Origin: Aeromicrobium ginsengisoli
GTDB lineage: Bacteria; Actinomycetota; Actinomycetes; Propionibacteriales; Nocardioidaceae
Direction of reading: 5' to 3'
DNA length: 64,000 bases
Assembly: GCF_004134905.2 (NCBI RefSeq)
Contig: NZ_SDPQ02000002.1
Coordinates: forward strand, 1,116,001 to 1,180,000
Part shown: positions 44,212 to 53,431 of the stretch, piece after piece
Position numbering within the stretch: the stretch's first letter is position 1
How the letters are laid out: each line of letters opens with the position of its first letter
Position numbers and translations under genes: made by a program
Notes under the pieces: model-generated
Database searches by the model: none
Told to the model about the DNA's origin: nothing
The model's input: only the letters and a program-made list of their open reading frames with translations

Positions 44212-44835
44212 ATGGCAGCGGCGCAAGAGCCGAGCAACCTGAACATCGCGAACGCACTGACGGTGCTCCGCATCCTCGGCGTCCCGGTCTTCGGCTGGCT
44301 GCTGCTGAAGGACGGCGGCGAGTCGGTCGACTACCGCATCGCTGCATGGGTCACGTTCGGGCTGCTCATGGTCACCGACAAGATCGACGGCGACCTGGCC
44401 CGCAAGCACAACCTCATCACCAACTTCGGCAAGCTGGCCGATCCGATCGCCGACAAGGCACTGACCGGCATGGCATTCGTCGGCATCTCGATCATCCACC
44501 CGATCTTCTGGCCCGTCGCGATCATCATCCTGGTGCGCGAGTGGGGCATCACGCTGATGCGCTTCGTCGTCAAGAAGCACGGCGTCATGCCGGCCGGTCA
44601 GGGCGGCAAGATCAAGACCGTCCTGCAGGCCGCGGCGATCGGCGGCTACCTGTTGCCGTTCGACCTCTGGAACAACGCGCCGAGCGACTGGAAGGACACC
44701 CCGAGCGACATCATGATCTGGGTGACCAACGTCGTCATGGCGGCGGCACTCGCGATCACCCTGACCACGGCCGTCCAGTACGTACGCGATGCCCGGACGT
44801 TGCGGCGCGAGTCCAAGGCCGCGGCGGGTCAGTGA
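44212..44835 (+). CDS. pgsA: CDP-diacylglycerol-glycerol-3-phosphate 3-phosphatidyltransferase
   Basis: 207 residues, a CDP-alcohol phosphatidyltransferase making phosphatidylglycerophosphate. The signature D-x2-DG-x2-AR-x8-G-x3-D-x3-D is complete in DKIDGDLARKHNLITNFGKLADPIAD (about 63-87 overall). About five to six membrane helices. ATG 44212 with GAGAGGG ahead. It overlaps the next gene by 4 nt. The ftsK-pgsA-cinA-clgR order is typical of actinobacteria. Confidence 0.92.
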   Translation: MAAAQEPSNLNIANALTVLRILGVPVFGWLLLKDGGESVDYRIAAWVTFGLLMVTDKIDGDLARKHNLITNFGKLADPIADKALTGMAFVGISIIHPIFWPVAIIILVREWGITLMRFVVKKHGVMPAGQGGKIKTVLQAAAIGGYLLPFDLWNNAPSDWKDTPSDIMIWVTNVVMAAALAITLTTAVQYVRDARTLRRESKAAAGQ

Positions 44836-45320
44836 CGCTGGCGGCCGACGTCGTCGACGCGTTGAGGTCGGCGCAGGCAACGGTCGCGACGGCGGAGTCG
44901 CTCACGGGCGGCCTGCTCTGTGCGACGCTCGTCAGCGTCAGTGGCGCCTCAGACGTCGTACGTGGCGGTGTCGTGGCGTACGCACCCGAGCTCAAGACCG
45001 AGCTCCTCGGCGTCGATGCCGGCGTGATCGCCGAGCACGGCACGGTGACGTCGGACGTGGCGCTCCAGATGGCGATCGGCGCCCGCGAACGTCTCGGTGC
45101 GACCTACGGGCTGTCGACCACCGGCGTCGCGGGCCCCGGACCTGCTGAGGGCAAACCGGCCGGCACCGTACACATCGGCATCGCCGGACCCGACGGTGCC
45201 CTGACGAGGCAGCTCGAACTCGCGGGGGACCGCGACACGATCCGGCGAGACACGGTCGATACCCTGTTGTCATGGCTGGTCGCTAGGCTGGGGGAAGAAT
45301 CTCGATCCGATCGGGGTTGA
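44832..45320 (+). CDS. cinA: Nicotinamide-nucleotide amidase, CinA C-terminal domain family (PncC)
   Basis: 162 residues, the stand-alone CinA C-terminal domain. ATAESLTGGLLCATL, GGVVAYAPELKTELLGV and STTGVAGPGPAEGKPAGTVHIGI are the family marks, with the Ser nucleophile in AESLTGG. It converts nicotinamide mononucleotide to nicotinate mononucleotide, recycling NAD. GTG 44832 overlaps pgsA by 4 nt. The -10 element of clgR lies within its last codons. Confidence 0.9.
   Translation: MTLAADVVDALRSAQATVATAESLTGGLLCATLVSVSGASDVVRGGVVAYAPELKTELLGVDAGVIAEHGTVTSDVALQMAIGARERLGATYGLSTTGVAGPGPAEGKPAGTVHIGIAGPDGALTRQLELAGDRDTIRRDTVDTLLSWLVARLGEESRSDRG
45284..45289 (+). promoter_or_regulatory. Possible -10 element (TAGGCT) of clgR
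   Basis: TAGGCT inside the end of cinA; transcription would begin near 45296, giving a leader of about 58 nt with a GGAGGG ribosome-binding site. No clear -35 found. Confidence 0.3.
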
Positions 45321-45353
45321 AGCACATATGGCACGCCAGGACGGAGGGACCCG

Positions 45354-45668
45354 ATGACCGCGATGCGTCAGCTCGTCGGTGAGGTGCTCCGCGCGCGCCG
45401 CATGTCCCAGGGCCTCACGCTGCGTGACGTCTCGGGCAAGGCCCGGGTCAGTCTCGGCTACATCTCCGAGGTCGAGCGCGGCCAGAAGGAAGCCAGCTCC
45501 GAGCTGCTCGCAGCCCTCGCCGCCGCCCTCGAGGTGCCGCTGTCCAAGGTGCTGCTCGACGTCAGCTCGCTCCTCGAAGTCGAGGAGGCCGCCGAGGCCC
45601 AGATCGCGAGCATCTCGTCGATCGCCTCAACCGATTCCTTGGGTGACGTCTCCGCGTCGGCTGCTTGA
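45354..45668 (+). CDS. clgR: ClgR-type XRE transcriptional regulator
   Basis: 104 residues. The helix-turn-helix is [46 protein letters not shown] (about 14-60). ClgR activates clp protease and other stress genes in actinobacteria. The C-terminus ends in Ser-Ala-Ala, similar to the Ala-Ala ends through which ClgR homologues are degraded by Clp protease, a feedback loop. Start ATG 45354 with ACGGAGGGA ahead. It lies in its usual place between cinA and DUF3046-recA. Confidence 0.9.
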   Translation: MTAMRQLVGEVLRARRMSQGLTLRDVSGKARVSLGYISEVERGQKEASSELLAALAAALEVPLSKVLLDVSSLLEVEEAAEAQIASISSIASTDSLGDVSASAA

Positions 45669-45671
45669 CCT

Positions 45672-45866
45672 TTGAAGCACAGCGAGTTCTGGCTCCGGAT
45701 GGAGCAGCAGTTCGGTCATGGCTATGCCCGGGTGTGGGCCGACAGCCACGTGATGGCTGAGCTCGACGGACGCACCGCGAGCGAGGCCCTCGACCAGGGC
45801 GAGAGCCCCAAGACCGTGTGGCGCGCGGTCCACGCGAACCTCCAGCTGCCCGCCTCAGAGCGCTGA
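45672..45866 (+). CDS. DUF3046 family protein
   Basis: 64 residues from TTG 45672. KHSEFWLRMEQQFGHGYARVWADSHVMAELDGRTASEALDQGESPKTVWRAVH is the conserved DUF3046 family found upstream of recA in actinobacteria. Function unknown. It starts 3 nt after the clgR stop and has no clear Shine-Dalgarno, so it is probably coupled to clgR. Here the cellobiose operon has come between it and recA. Confidence 0.85.
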   Translation: MKHSEFWLRMEQQFGHGYARVWADSHVMAELDGRTASEALDQGESPKTVWRAVHANLQLPASER

Positions 45867-45871
45867 TCCTC

Positions 45872-45893
45872 GGCGGGACACCGCCTATTTTGT
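45872..45893 (+). terminator. Short terminator after DUF3046
   Basis: GGCGG-GACA-CCGCC followed by TATTTTGT: a 5-bp GC stem with a T-rich tail, rare in this GC-rich window. It separates the clgR unit from the cellobiose promoter. Confidence 0.5.
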
Positions 45894-45911
45894 CATTTCA
45901 GACAACAAATT

Positions 45912-45925
45912 TGGGAACGCTCCCA
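45912..45925. promoter_or_regulatory. CebR-type operator 1
   Basis: TGGGAACGCTCCCA differs at one position from the CebR consensus TGGGAGCGCTCCCA. It lies 9 nt upstream of the -35 element. An extra inverted repeat TTGTC-n6-GACAA sits just before it (45890-45905). Confidence 0.85.
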
Positions 45926-45933
45926 AAATTCCA

Positions 45934-45963
45934 TTGACTTCGCCCTGTGACCTACCTCATACT
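45934..45963 (+). promoter_or_regulatory. Promoter of the cebEFG-bglC-cebR operon
   Basis: TTGACT (45934-45939) and CATACT (45958-45963) spaced 18 bp, flanked by two CebR-type operators. Transcription would begin near 45970, inside operator 2, so repressor binding there should block initiation. Confidence 0.65.
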
Positions 45964-45967
45964 CCCA

Positions 45968-45981
45968 TGGAAGCGCTCCCA
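45968..45981. promoter_or_regulatory. CebR-type operator 2
   Basis: TGGAAGCGCTCCCA, one mismatch from the CebR consensus, overlapping the predicted transcription start. Together with operator 1, 56 bp away centre to centre, it could allow cooperative or looping repression. Confidence 0.85.
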
Positions 45982-46007
45982 CCGAGGGAGCCGGAGGAAG
46001 GTACGAC

Positions 46008-47306
46008 GTGAATCGCACACAGCGCATCGCCGCCGCCGCGGCCTCAGCCCTCGTGGTGGGCGTGCTCGCCGCCGGCTGCGGAGGATCCGGATCCGACAGC
46101 GAAGGCTCGGGCGGGAAGGACGTGACCCTGCGGGTCAACCTGTTCGGTCAGTTCGGCTACAAGGACCTGTACAAGCAGTTCGAAGCCGACCACCCGGGCG
46201 TCAAGATCGTGGAGACCGCCGAAGGCGACCTCGGCAAGTACAACACCAAGCTCAGCCAGCAGATCGCGGCCAACGCATCGGCCGGCGACGTCGTCGCGAT
46301 CGAGGAGGGCCAGACGGTCAACTTCCTGCAGATCCCCGACAAGTTCGTCAACCTCCAGGACCACGGCTACAACGAGATCAAGGACCAGTACCTGCCCTAT
46401 GTCGCCAACGCCGCGACGACGGCTGACGGCAAGACGACGATCGGTCTCGGCACGGATGTCGGCGGACTCGCGATGTGCTACCGGCGCGACCTGTTCGAGA
46501 AGGCCGGACTGCCGACCGACCGCGACGAGGTCGCCAAGCTGTGGCCGACGTGGGACGACTTCATCGCCACCGGCGAGAAGTTCCAGGCCGGGATCAAGAA
46601 CGACAAGATCCACTTCATCGACGCGGCCACCAACGTCTACAACTCGATCCTGATGCAGGGTGGCGACGAGACGTACTTCGACCGCGACAACAAGCTGGTC
46701 GTCGAGTCCAACCCGGCCGTCAAGAACGCGTGGGACCTGGCCAACACGATGATCGACGACAAGCTGACGGCCAAGCTCGCAGCGTTCTCTGATGAGTGGA
46801 ACGCCGGCTTCAAGAACGGCTCGTTCGCGACCATCGCCTGCCCGGCCTGGATGACCGGCTACATCAAGGGTCAGGCCGGCGACAGCTTCGCCGGCAAGTG
46901 GGACATCGCGACGGTGCCCGGCGGCGGTGGCAACTGGGGTGGATCCTGGCTGGCTGTGCCCAAGACCAGCAAGCACCAGAAGGAAGCCATCGAGCTGATC
47001 AAGTTCCTGTCGAGCGAGAAGGGCCAGATGGGTGCCTTCAAGAGCGAGGGTCGACTGCCGTCCCTGCCGGCCCTGTACGACACGCCGGAGCTCAAGGACG
47101 CCAAGAACGCCTACTTCAACGATGCTCCGATCGGCCAGCTGTTCGTGGCCGGTGCGAAGAACCTGAAGCCGGTCTACCTCGGCGCCAAGAACGTCCCGGT
47201 GCGTGACGCGTTCGAGAACGTCCTCCGCGCTGTGGAGAGCGGCGATCGTTCGCAGTCGGACGGATGGGAAGCAGCGGTCAAGGCCGCCGAGAAGGCAGCC
47301 AAGTAG
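46008..47306 (+). CDS. cebE: Cellobiose/cello-oligosaccharide ABC transporter, substrate-binding lipoprotein
   Basis: 432 residues. The signal peptide ends in the lipobox LAAGC (Cys 24), so it is tethered outside the membrane. It belongs to the extracellular solute-binding family 1 (VTLRVNLFGQFGYKDLYKQFEADHPGVKIV, GTDVGGLAMCYRRDLFEKAGLPTDRDEV). Assignment to cellobiose rests on the CebR-type operators and the operon with two permeases, a GH1 beta-glucosidase and a LacI regulator, as in Streptomyces ceb loci. GTG 46008 has GGAGGAAGG ahead. No ATPase gene is present; Streptomyces shares MsiK from elsewhere. Confidence 0.85.
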   Translation: MNRTQRIAAAAASALVVGVLAAGCGGSGSDSEGSGGKDVTLRVNLFGQFGYKDLYKQFEADHPGVKIVETAEGDLGKYNTKLSQQIAANASAGDVVAIEEGQTVNFLQIPDKFVNLQDHGYNEIKDQYLPYVANAATTADGKTTIGLGTDVGGLAMCYRRDLFEKAGLPTDRDEVAKLWPTWDDFIATGEKFQAGIKNDKIHFIDAATNVYNSILMQGGDETYFDRDNKLVVESNPAVKNAWDLANTMIDDKLTAKLAAFSDEWNAGFKNGSFATIACPAWMTGYIKGQAGDSFAGKWDIATVPGGGGNWGGSWLAVPKTSKHQKEAIELIKFLSSEKGQMGAFKSEGRLPSLPALYDTPELKDAKNAYFNDAPIGQLFVAGAKNLKPVYLGAKNVPVRDAFENVLRAVESGDRSQSDGWEAAVKAAEKAAK

Positions 47307-47312
47307 GCTCCG

Positions 47313-47344
47313 GCCGGCGCCTCACCCACGGGCGAGGCGCCGGC
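47313..47344 (+). terminator. Hairpin after cebE (attenuator / mRNA stabiliser)
   Basis: GCCGGCGCCTC (47313-47323) and GAGGCGCCGGC (47334-47344) form a perfect 11-bp stem. Such stems after binding-protein genes usually raise the level of the binding-protein mRNA relative to the permeases. The same layout is found after gluB. Confidence 0.7.
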
Positions 47345-47432
47345 TGAGCACCGCCATCCGTACGACCCATGTCTCCGGTGCTTGCGCCTGTCCTCCAGCG
47401 GGCGCAGGCACCGGACCACCAGGAGAGCTCAC

Positions 47433-48347
47433 TTGAGGATTCGCGATCGGTTCGCCAAGACCGAGGCCCGCGTCGCCCCGTACGCATTCGTGTCACCGTT
47501 CTTCATCATCTTCGCAATCTTCGGGTTGTTCCCGCTGATCTACACCGCCTGGGTCTCCCTGCACGACTGGAGCCTCCTGGCCGGCGACCAGGGATTCGTC
47601 GGCCTCGACAACTACCGCGAGCTGATGCACGACGCGGACTTCTGGCGTGCGCTGACCAACACCGTCGGCATCTTCTTGATGGCCACGATTCCCCAGCTGA
47701 TCCTCGCCACCGTGCTGGCCCAGGTGCTCAACAGCAGGCTGCGCGGCCGTACGTTCTGGCGCATGGGAGTGCTGCTCCCCAACGTGACCTCTGTGGCGGC
47801 GGTCGGCATCATCTTCGGCCTGATCTTCGCCCGTGACTACGGCATCGTGAACTGGGCCCTCGGCCACGTCGGCCTCGACAACCCGATCGACTGGCAGGGC
47901 CACCGCTGGTCGTCCTGGCTCGCGATCTCGGTCATGGTCGACTGGCGCTGGACCGGCTACAACGCCTTGATCCTGCTGGCGTCGTTGCAGTCCGTGCCCA
48001 AGGAGCTCTACGAGGCCGCCCGCATCGACGGCGCCTCGGCATGGCGCCAGTTCTGGTCGATCACGGTGCCGATGCTCCGGCCGACCATCATCTTCGTCAC
48101 GATCGTCGCCACGATCGGCGGCATCCAGCTGTTCACCGAGCCGCTCCTGTTCGGCTCGGGGGTCAACGCGATCGCCGGTGGCACGACCGGCCAGTTCCAG
48201 ACCGTCGCGATGTATCTCGTGCAGCAGGCCTTCACGGGCCAGCGCTTCGGGTACGCGTCGACAGTCGCGTGGGTCTTGTTCCTGCTCATCGCGGTCTTCG
48301 CGGCCATCAACGTGGTGCTCCTGCGCCGGATCAAGTCGGTGAACTGA
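47433..48347 (+). CDS. cebF: Cellobiose ABC transporter permease
   Basis: 304 residues, about six membrane helices. The permease EAA loop is ELYEAARIDGASAWRQFWSITVPMLRPTI. MalF-like family. A TTG at 47433 is chosen as start: AGGAGAG lies 6 nt ahead, and the product then begins RIRDRFAKTEARVAPYAF as in homologues. An upstream ATG would add unrelated residues. It shares one base with the cebG start. Confidence 0.85.
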   Translation: MRIRDRFAKTEARVAPYAFVSPFFIIFAIFGLFPLIYTAWVSLHDWSLLAGDQGFVGLDNYRELMHDADFWRALTNTVGIFLMATIPQLILATVLAQVLNSRLRGRTFWRMGVLLPNVTSVAAVGIIFGLIFARDYGIVNWALGHVGLDNPIDWQGHRWSSWLAISVMVDWRWTGYNALILLASLQSVPKELYEAARIDGASAWRQFWSITVPMLRPTIIFVTIVATIGGIQLFTEPLLFGSGVNAIAGGTTGQFQTVAMYLVQQAFTGQRFGYASTVAWVLFLLIAVFAAINVVLLRRIKSVN

Positions 48348-49168
48348 TGAAGACCAAGAACCCGCTGCTCTACGTGGGCCTGATTGCCACGTTGATCTTC
48401 TCGGCCGGCCCCCTCTACTTCATGCTCGTCATGGCGTCGCGGGCCAACGACGAGATCGTCTCGCTCCCGCCGCCGTTGTGGCTCGGCGGCAACCTGTTCT
48501 CCAACATCGACCGGGTGTTCGCCAACGAGGACGTCCTGTTCGGCCAGGCGCTGCTCAACAGCCTGCTCGTCGCCACAGTCGCCACCGTGTGTGTCGTCGT
48601 GACCTCGTCCCTGGCCGGCTTCGCGTTCGCCAAGCTCAAGTTCCGCGGCCGCAACGCGATGCTGCTGTTCGTCATCGGCACGATGATGGTCCCGGTGCAG
48701 CTGGGCCTCATCCCGCTCTACATGCTGATGACGAAGCTCGGTCTCAACGGCGGTCTCGAGTCGGTGACCCTGCCGTTCATCGTCGCCGGCTTCGGCGTCT
48801 TCATGATGCGACAGTTCGCCGAGCAGGCGATCCCCGACGAGATGATCGAGGCGGCCCGTGTTGACGGCGCGTCGACGTTCCGCATCTTCTTCAGCATCGT
48901 GTTCCCGGCCCTCAGGCCCGCCGCTGCCGTGCTCGGTCTCCTGACCTTCATGGAGCGCTGGAACGACTTCCTGTGGCCGTTCCTCACGCTCGACGCCGAG
49001 CACCCCACGGTGCAGGTGGCGCTCTCGCGCCTGTCGAGCGGCTACTACTCCGACCAGTCGCTCATCATGGCCGGCACCCTCGTGGGCACCCTGCCGCTGG
49101 TCGTGGTCTTCATCGTGTTCGGTCGCCAGATCATCGGCGGCATCATGGAAGGTGGACTCAAGGCATGA
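48347..49168 (+). CDS. cebG: Cellobiose ABC transporter permease
   Basis: 273 residues, MalG-like, about six helices. EAA motif: [30 protein letters not shown]. It starts on the last base of cebF and overlaps bglC by 4 nt, so the transporter and glucosidase are made together. Confidence 0.87.
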   Translation: MKTKNPLLYVGLIATLIFSAGPLYFMLVMASRANDEIVSLPPPLWLGGNLFSNIDRVFANEDVLFGQALLNSLLVATVATVCVVVTSSLAGFAFAKLKFRGRNAMLLFVIGTMMVPVQLGLIPLYMLMTKLGLNGGLESVTLPFIVAGFGVFMMRQFAEQAIPDEMIEAARVDGASTFRIFFSIVFPALRPAAAVLGLLTFMERWNDFLWPFLTLDAEHPTVQVALSRLSSGYYSDQSLIMAGTLVGTLPLVVVFIVFGRQIIGGIMEGGLKA

Positions 49169-50526
49169 CTCTCGACCTCTCGGCATTCCCCGCCGACTTC
49201 CTCTGGGGCGCGGCGACGTCGTCCTACCAGATCGAGGGCGCCGTCGACGAGGACGGCCGCACGCCGTCCATCTGGGACACGTTCGCGGCGACGCCCGGCC
49301 GGGTCGACAAGGGCGACACCGGTGCGGTCGCGGTCGACCACTACCACCGCTACCCGGAGGACATCGAGCTGATGTCGGACCTCGGTCTCAACGCGTACCG
49401 GTTCTCGGTGGCGTGGCCGCGGGTCCAGCCGGACGGGCTCGGCACGGGCAACGCGCCGGGCATCGCGTTCTACGACCGGCTGGTCGACGGGCTCCTCGCG
49501 AAGGGCATCACGCCGTGGACGACGCTGTATCACTGGGACCTGCCCGAGGCTCTGGAGCAGGCCGGCGGCTGGCCCGTACGCGACACCGCCGAGCGGTTCG
49601 CCGACTACACCGCGATCATCGCCGAGGCTCTCGGCGACCGGGTCAAGCACTGGATCACGCTCAACGAGCCCTGGTGTGCGGCGTTCCTGGGCTACGCCAG
49701 CGGCATCCACGCCCCCGGACGTACGAACCCGGCTGACGCGGTCGCGGCATCGCACCACCTGATGCTCGGTCACGGGCTCGCGGTGCAGCGCCTGCGCGAG
49801 ATCGTGCCGGACGCCGAGGTCGGCTGCACCGTCAACCTCTACCCAGTCACGCCGCTCGACGACTCGGGTCGTCACGATGACGCCGTGCGACGCATCGACG
49901 GGCTGATGAACCGCTGGTTCCTCGACCCGTTGCTCAAGGGCAGCTACCCCAAGGACGTGCTGCACGACATGTCGGCCGTCACCGATGCCGCATTCATCCT
50001 CGACGGCGACACCGAGGTCATTGCGCAGCCGCTCGACTTCCTCGGCGTCAACTACTACACGCGGCACGTCGTCGGCGCCGGCCTGTGGCCCGGCAGCTCG
50101 GATGTGAGGTTCCACCTCAACAACGGTCTCGAGACCACTGACACCGGCTGGGACATCGACCCACAAGGGCTGGTCGACATCCTGAGCCAGGTGCAGCGCG
50201 ACTACCCGGCGATCCCGATCTACCTCACCGAGAACGGTGCGGCGTTCGACGACGTGGCGGTCGACGGGGTGGTGCACGACGACAACCGGATCGAGTTCCT
50301 CGAGTCGCACCTCACGTCGCTCGCCACGCTGCGCCAACAGGGCGTCGACATCCGCGGCTACTTCGCCTGGTCGCTGCTCGACAACTACGAGTGGTCCGAG
50401 GGCTACGCCAAGCGGTTCGGCATCGTGCACGTCGACTACGAGACGCAGAAACGTACGCCGAAGGACAGCGCTCATTGGTACGCCGACGTCATCAAGCGCC
50501 ACCGAACAGCGACAATGGCGACATGA
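49165..50526 (+). CDS. bglC: Family 1 beta-glucosidase
   Basis: 453 residues, no signal peptide, so it acts on imported cellobiose. [25 protein letters not shown] near the start, the acid/base Glu in TLNEPW (about 167) and the nucleophile Glu in YLTENGAA (about 355) are all intact. It splits cellobiose into glucose. It overlaps cebG upstream and cebR downstream by 4 nt each. Confidence 0.94.
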   Translation: MTLDLSAFPADFLWGAATSSYQIEGAVDEDGRTPSIWDTFAATPGRVDKGDTGAVAVDHYHRYPEDIELMSDLGLNAYRFSVAWPRVQPDGLGTGNAPGIAFYDRLVDGLLAKGITPWTTLYHWDLPEALEQAGGWPVRDTAERFADYTAIIAEALGDRVKHWITLNEPWCAAFLGYASGIHAPGRTNPADAVAASHHLMLGHGLAVQRLREIVPDAEVGCTVNLYPVTPLDDSGRHDDAVRRIDGLMNRWFLDPLLKGSYPKDVLHDMSAVTDAAFILDGDTEVIAQPLDFLGVNYYTRHVVGAGLWPGSSDVRFHLNNGLETTDTGWDIDPQGLVDILSQVQRDYPAIPIYLTENGAAFDDVAVDGVVHDDNRIEFLESHLTSLATLRQQGVDIRGYFAWSLLDNYEWSEGYAKRFGIVHVDYETQKRTPKDSAHWYADVIKRHRTATMAT

Positions 50527-51587
50527 GCCTCGACAGCGAGGGCGGACAGCCGACCCTCGAGCAGGTCGCGGCCCGGGCGGGGGTGGGTCGCGGCACGGCT
50601 TCGCGCGTCATCAACGGGTCGCCGCAGGTCAGCGCTCGCACCCGTGAAGTCGTGATGAAGGCCGTCGAGGAGCTCGGCTACGTCCCCAACCAGGCGGCGC
50701 GCACGCTCGTCACCCGGCGCACGGGCACGGTCGCGCTCGTCATCGCGGAGTCCGAGGAGCGCATCTTCGGCGAGCCGTTCTTCGCCGGCGTCGTCCGGGG
50801 GATCTCGGCGGCGCTCAACGACGCGTCGCGGCAGCTCGTGCTGTCGTTGGTGCACACCAACGACCAGGCGCAGCGGCTCGGCAGCTATCTCACCCGCCAG
50901 CACGTCGACGGAGTCCTGCTGCTGTCGCTGCACGACGACGAGGCGTTCCCCGTCGACCTCGACGCGCGGCGGCTGCCGGTCGTGCTGGGTGGCCGGTCGG
51001 CGCACTGGGCCGGCTCTTTCGTCGACGTGGACAACGTCGACGGCGGGCGCCAGGCCGTGAACCACCTGATCAAGAGCGGCAGACGTACGATCGCCACGAT
51101 CTCGGGTCCGCGCGCCATGGCGTCGGGCCGCGACCGCCTCGAAGGCTACGCAGCGGCGCTCCGCGACGCTGGGCTGCCGTACGACGAGGAGCTCGTCGTC
51201 GAGGGCAGCTTCAGCGAGCTGAGCGGCCGGACCGGCATGGAGGAGCTGCTGGCGCGTCGGCCGGACATCGACGGCGTCTTCGCAGCCAGCGACCTGATGG
51301 CGATGGGTGCGATGCGTGCTCTGCGCGCGCACGACCGACGGGTGCCCGAGGACGTCGGGGTGATCGGGTTCGACGGCACCAAGGCGTCGGAGACGACCGA
51401 GCCACCGCTGTCGACGGTTCGTCAGCCGCTGGTCGAGCTGGGCCGGGGGATGGCCGAGATGCTGCTGCGGCACATCGAGGCGGCCGATCAGACGGTCGAG
51501 ACCGAGATCCTGCCGATCGAGCTGATCGTCCGCGAGAGCACGGTCGTGGGGCTTCCGCCAACCGTCCCCGAGGAATGCTGCTCGTAG
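50523..51587 (+). CDS. cebR: LacI-family repressor, CebR-like
   Basis: 354 residues. The N-terminal helix-turn-helix is [34 protein letters not shown], followed by the LacI hinge [14 protein letters not shown] periplasmic-binding-like sugar domain follows (about 70-340). It should bind the TGGGAGCGCTCCCA-type boxes before cebE and release them with cellobiose. Here it is the last gene of the operon it controls, so it is autoregulated; in Streptomyces cebR is usually separate and divergent. ATG 50523 overlaps bglC by 4 nt. Confidence 0.87.
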   Translation: MSLDSEGGQPTLEQVAARAGVGRGTASRVINGSPQVSARTREVVMKAVEELGYVPNQAARTLVTRRTGTVALVIAESEERIFGEPFFAGVVRGISAALNDASRQLVLSLVHTNDQAQRLGSYLTRQHVDGVLLLSLHDDEAFPVDLDARRLPVVLGGRSAHWAGSFVDVDNVDGGRQAVNHLIKSGRRTIATISGPRAMASGRDRLEGYAAALRDAGLPYDEELVVEGSFSELSGRTGMEELLARRPDIDGVFAASDLMAMGAMRALRAHDRRVPEDVGVIGFDGTKASETTEPPLSTVRQPLVELGRGMAEMLLRHIEAADQTVETEILPIELIVRESTVVGLPPTVPEECCS

Positions 51588-51662
51588 GGATTCGTTCGGC
51601 CGACTCCGCTCCCTGGTGCGCCTCTCCTGTAGCTAGGGAGGTCGGCGTGTCGCTACCGATGA

Positions 51663-51685
51663 TCGAACAGACGTTCGGGTAATCT
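51663..51685 (+). promoter_or_regulatory. LexA/SOS box and -10 element of recA
   Basis: TCGAACAGACGTTCGG (51663-51678) fits the actinobacterial LexA consensus TCGAAC-n4-GTTCGA with one mismatch at the edge. TAATCT (51680-51685) directly follows as the -10. LexA bound here would block transcription. Start near 51692 gives a leader of about 120 nt. Confidence 0.8.
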
Positions 51686-51810
51686 CGTGCACAGGTTGGA
51701 CGTTCGAAGGACGACATCCACAGGCGGGTCGACGAGGCCCACATATGTCTGAGGGTCCTTCTAGCGTCGTCGATAGCCCGCCGCCCACGAACAGAAACGG
51801 AAAGCCCACC

Positions 51811-52887
51811 ATGGCCCAGCCCAACAGCTCCCTCGCCACCGACAAGGACAAGGACAAGTCCCTCGAGAACGCGATGGCCCAGATCGACCGCGCCCACGGC
51901 AAGGGTGCCGTCATGCGACTGGGCGACCAGGCCCGCGCACCGATCGAGGTCATCCCGACCGGCGCCACGACGCTCGACATCGCGCTCGGCATCGGCGGCC
52001 TCCCGCGCGGCCGTGTGGTCGAGATCTACGGTCCGGAGTCCTCGGGCAAGACGACGGTCGCCCTGCACGCGGTGGCCAACGCCCAGAAGGCCGGCGGGGT
52101 CGCGGCCTTCATCGACGCCGAGCACGCGCTCGACCCGGAGTACGCCAAGCGGCTCGGTGTCGACACCGACGCATTGCTGATCTCCCAGCCCGACAGCGGT
52201 GAGCAGGCGCTCGAGATCGCCGACATGCTGATCCGCTCCGGTGCGCTCGACATCATCGTGATCGACTCGGTGGCCGCACTCGTGCCCCGCGCCGAGATCG
52301 ACGGCGAGATGGGCGACAGTCACGTCGGTCTGCAGGCTCGTCTGATGAGCCAGGCGCTCCGCAAGATGACTGGTGCCATCAACGGCTCGGGCACGACCGC
52401 GATCTTCATCAACCAGCTCCGCGAGAAGATCGGCGTCATGTTCGGCTCGCCCGAGACCACGACGGGCGGCAAGGCGCTCAAGTTCTACGCCTCGGTCCGC
52501 CTCGACGTGCGACGCATCGAGACGCTCAAGGACGGCACCGACATGGTCGGCAACCGCACCCGCATCAAGGTCGTCAAGAACAAGCTCGCCCCGCCGTTCA
52601 AGCAGGCCGAGTTCGACATCATGTATGGCACGGGCATCAGCCGTGAGGGCAGCCTGATCGACGTCGGCGTGGAGGCCGGGTTCGTCCGCAAGGCCGGCGC
52701 CTGGTTCACCTACGAGGGCGATCAGCTGGGTCAGGGCAAGGAGAAGGCGCGCCAGTTCCTGCGCGACAACCCCGACCTGGCCGAGGAGCTCGAGAAGCGG
52801 ATCATGGAGCATCACGGCATCGGCGCACAGGCCGACAAGCCCGCGCTCGAGGTCGTCGAGGAACCCCCGACCGACATCGAGTTCTGA
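51811..52887 (+). CDS. recA: Recombinase RecA
   Basis: 358 residues. DNA strand exchange and SOS co-protease. Walker [11 protein letters not shown] (about 71), [30 protein letters not shown] and the L2-like [32 protein letters not shown] are complete. The frame opens further upstream (ATG 51745), but the start here gives normal length and a protein beginning like homologues. No intein. recX follows 3 nt later. Confidence 0.98.
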   Translation: MAQPNSSLATDKDKDKSLENAMAQIDRAHGKGAVMRLGDQARAPIEVIPTGATTLDIALGIGGLPRGRVVEIYGPESSGKTTVALHAVANAQKAGGVAAFIDAEHALDPEYAKRLGVDTDALLISQPDSGEQALEIADMLIRSGALDIIVIDSVAALVPRAEIDGEMGDSHVGLQARLMSQALRKMTGAINGSGTTAIFINQLREKIGVMFGSPETTTGGKALKFYASVRLDVRRIETLKDGTDMVGNRTRIKVVKNKLAPPFKQAEFDIMYGTGISREGSLIDVGVEAGFVRKAGAWFTYEGDQLGQGKEKARQFLRDNPDLAEELEKRIMEHHGIGAQADKPALEVVEEPPTDIEF

Positions 52888-52890
52888 CCC

Positions 52891-53409
52891 ATGCCGCGCA
52901 CACCGGTCGAGGAGATGACTCCGGAGGAGCTCACGAGCTTCGCCAAGGAGATCGTGGTGCGCAAGCTCAGCGAACGGGCGCACAGCCGAAGCGACCTCGC
53001 TCAGGCACTTGCCAAGAAGCAGGTGCCTGAGGGGGTCGCCGAGGCGACGCTCGACAAGTTCGAGACCGCCGGGCTGATCGACGACGAGGAGTTCGCCCGT
53101 TCGTGGGTGCAGGCCCGCCAGCGCGGCAAGGGACTGTCCTCGCGGGCACTCGCGATGGAGCTGCGCCGCAAGGGCGTCGACGACGAGATCTCCAAGGAGG
53201 TCCTGTCCGAGATCGACCCCGAGGCGGAGGTCCAGGCGGCGCATCGGTTGGTCCAGACCAAGCTCCGGTCGATGTCGCGCTTCGACGACACGACCAAGAT
53301 CCGCAGGCTCACCGGCATGCTGGCCCGCAAGGGCTACTCGCCGCAGCTGGCGTTCGACGTCGTGCGTCAAGAACTCGGTGCCGAGGCGCAAGCCCTCGAC
53401 AGCTTGTAG
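52891..53409 (+). CDS. recX: RecA regulator RecX
   Basis: 172 residues, ATG 52891. It caps or destabilises RecA filaments. Helical three-repeat structure is evident: LSERAHSRSDLAQALAKKQV, FETAGLIDDEEFARSWVQARQRGKGLSSRALAMELRRKGV and RKGYSPQLAFDVVRQEL. Co-transcribed with recA, hence SOS-induced. Confidence 0.93.
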   Translation: MPRTPVEEMTPEELTSFAKEIVVRKLSERAHSRSDLAQALAKKQVPEGVAEATLDKFETAGLIDDEEFARSWVQARQRGKGLSSRALAMELRRKGVDDEISKEVLSEIDPEAEVQAAHRLVQTKLRSMSRFDDTTKIRRLTGMLARKGYSPQLAFDVVRQELGAEAQALDSL

Positions 53410-53418
53410 GTCAGTTCC

Positions 53419-53424
53419 TACGCT
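53419..53424 (+). promoter_or_regulatory. -10 element (TACGCT) for a leaderless acetyltransferase gene
   Basis: TACGCT lies 7 nt before ATG 53432, just after the recX stop. Confidence 0.5.
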
Positions 53425-53431
53425 CTGAGCC

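Noticed and set aside
45890..45931. Foreign AT-rich island
   Set aside because: The stretch is AT-rich for this genome, but it is only about 40 nt and holds a terminator tail and operator sites; no mobile-element ends.
51745..51810. Upstream in-frame ATG giving a longer RecA
   Set aside because: It would add 22 residues absent from RecA homologues; the start at 51811 gives normal length.
51588..51810. Small RNA or extra gene between cebR and recA
   Set aside because: No convincing frame or RNA fold; the region is explained by the LexA box, the -10 and the recA leader.
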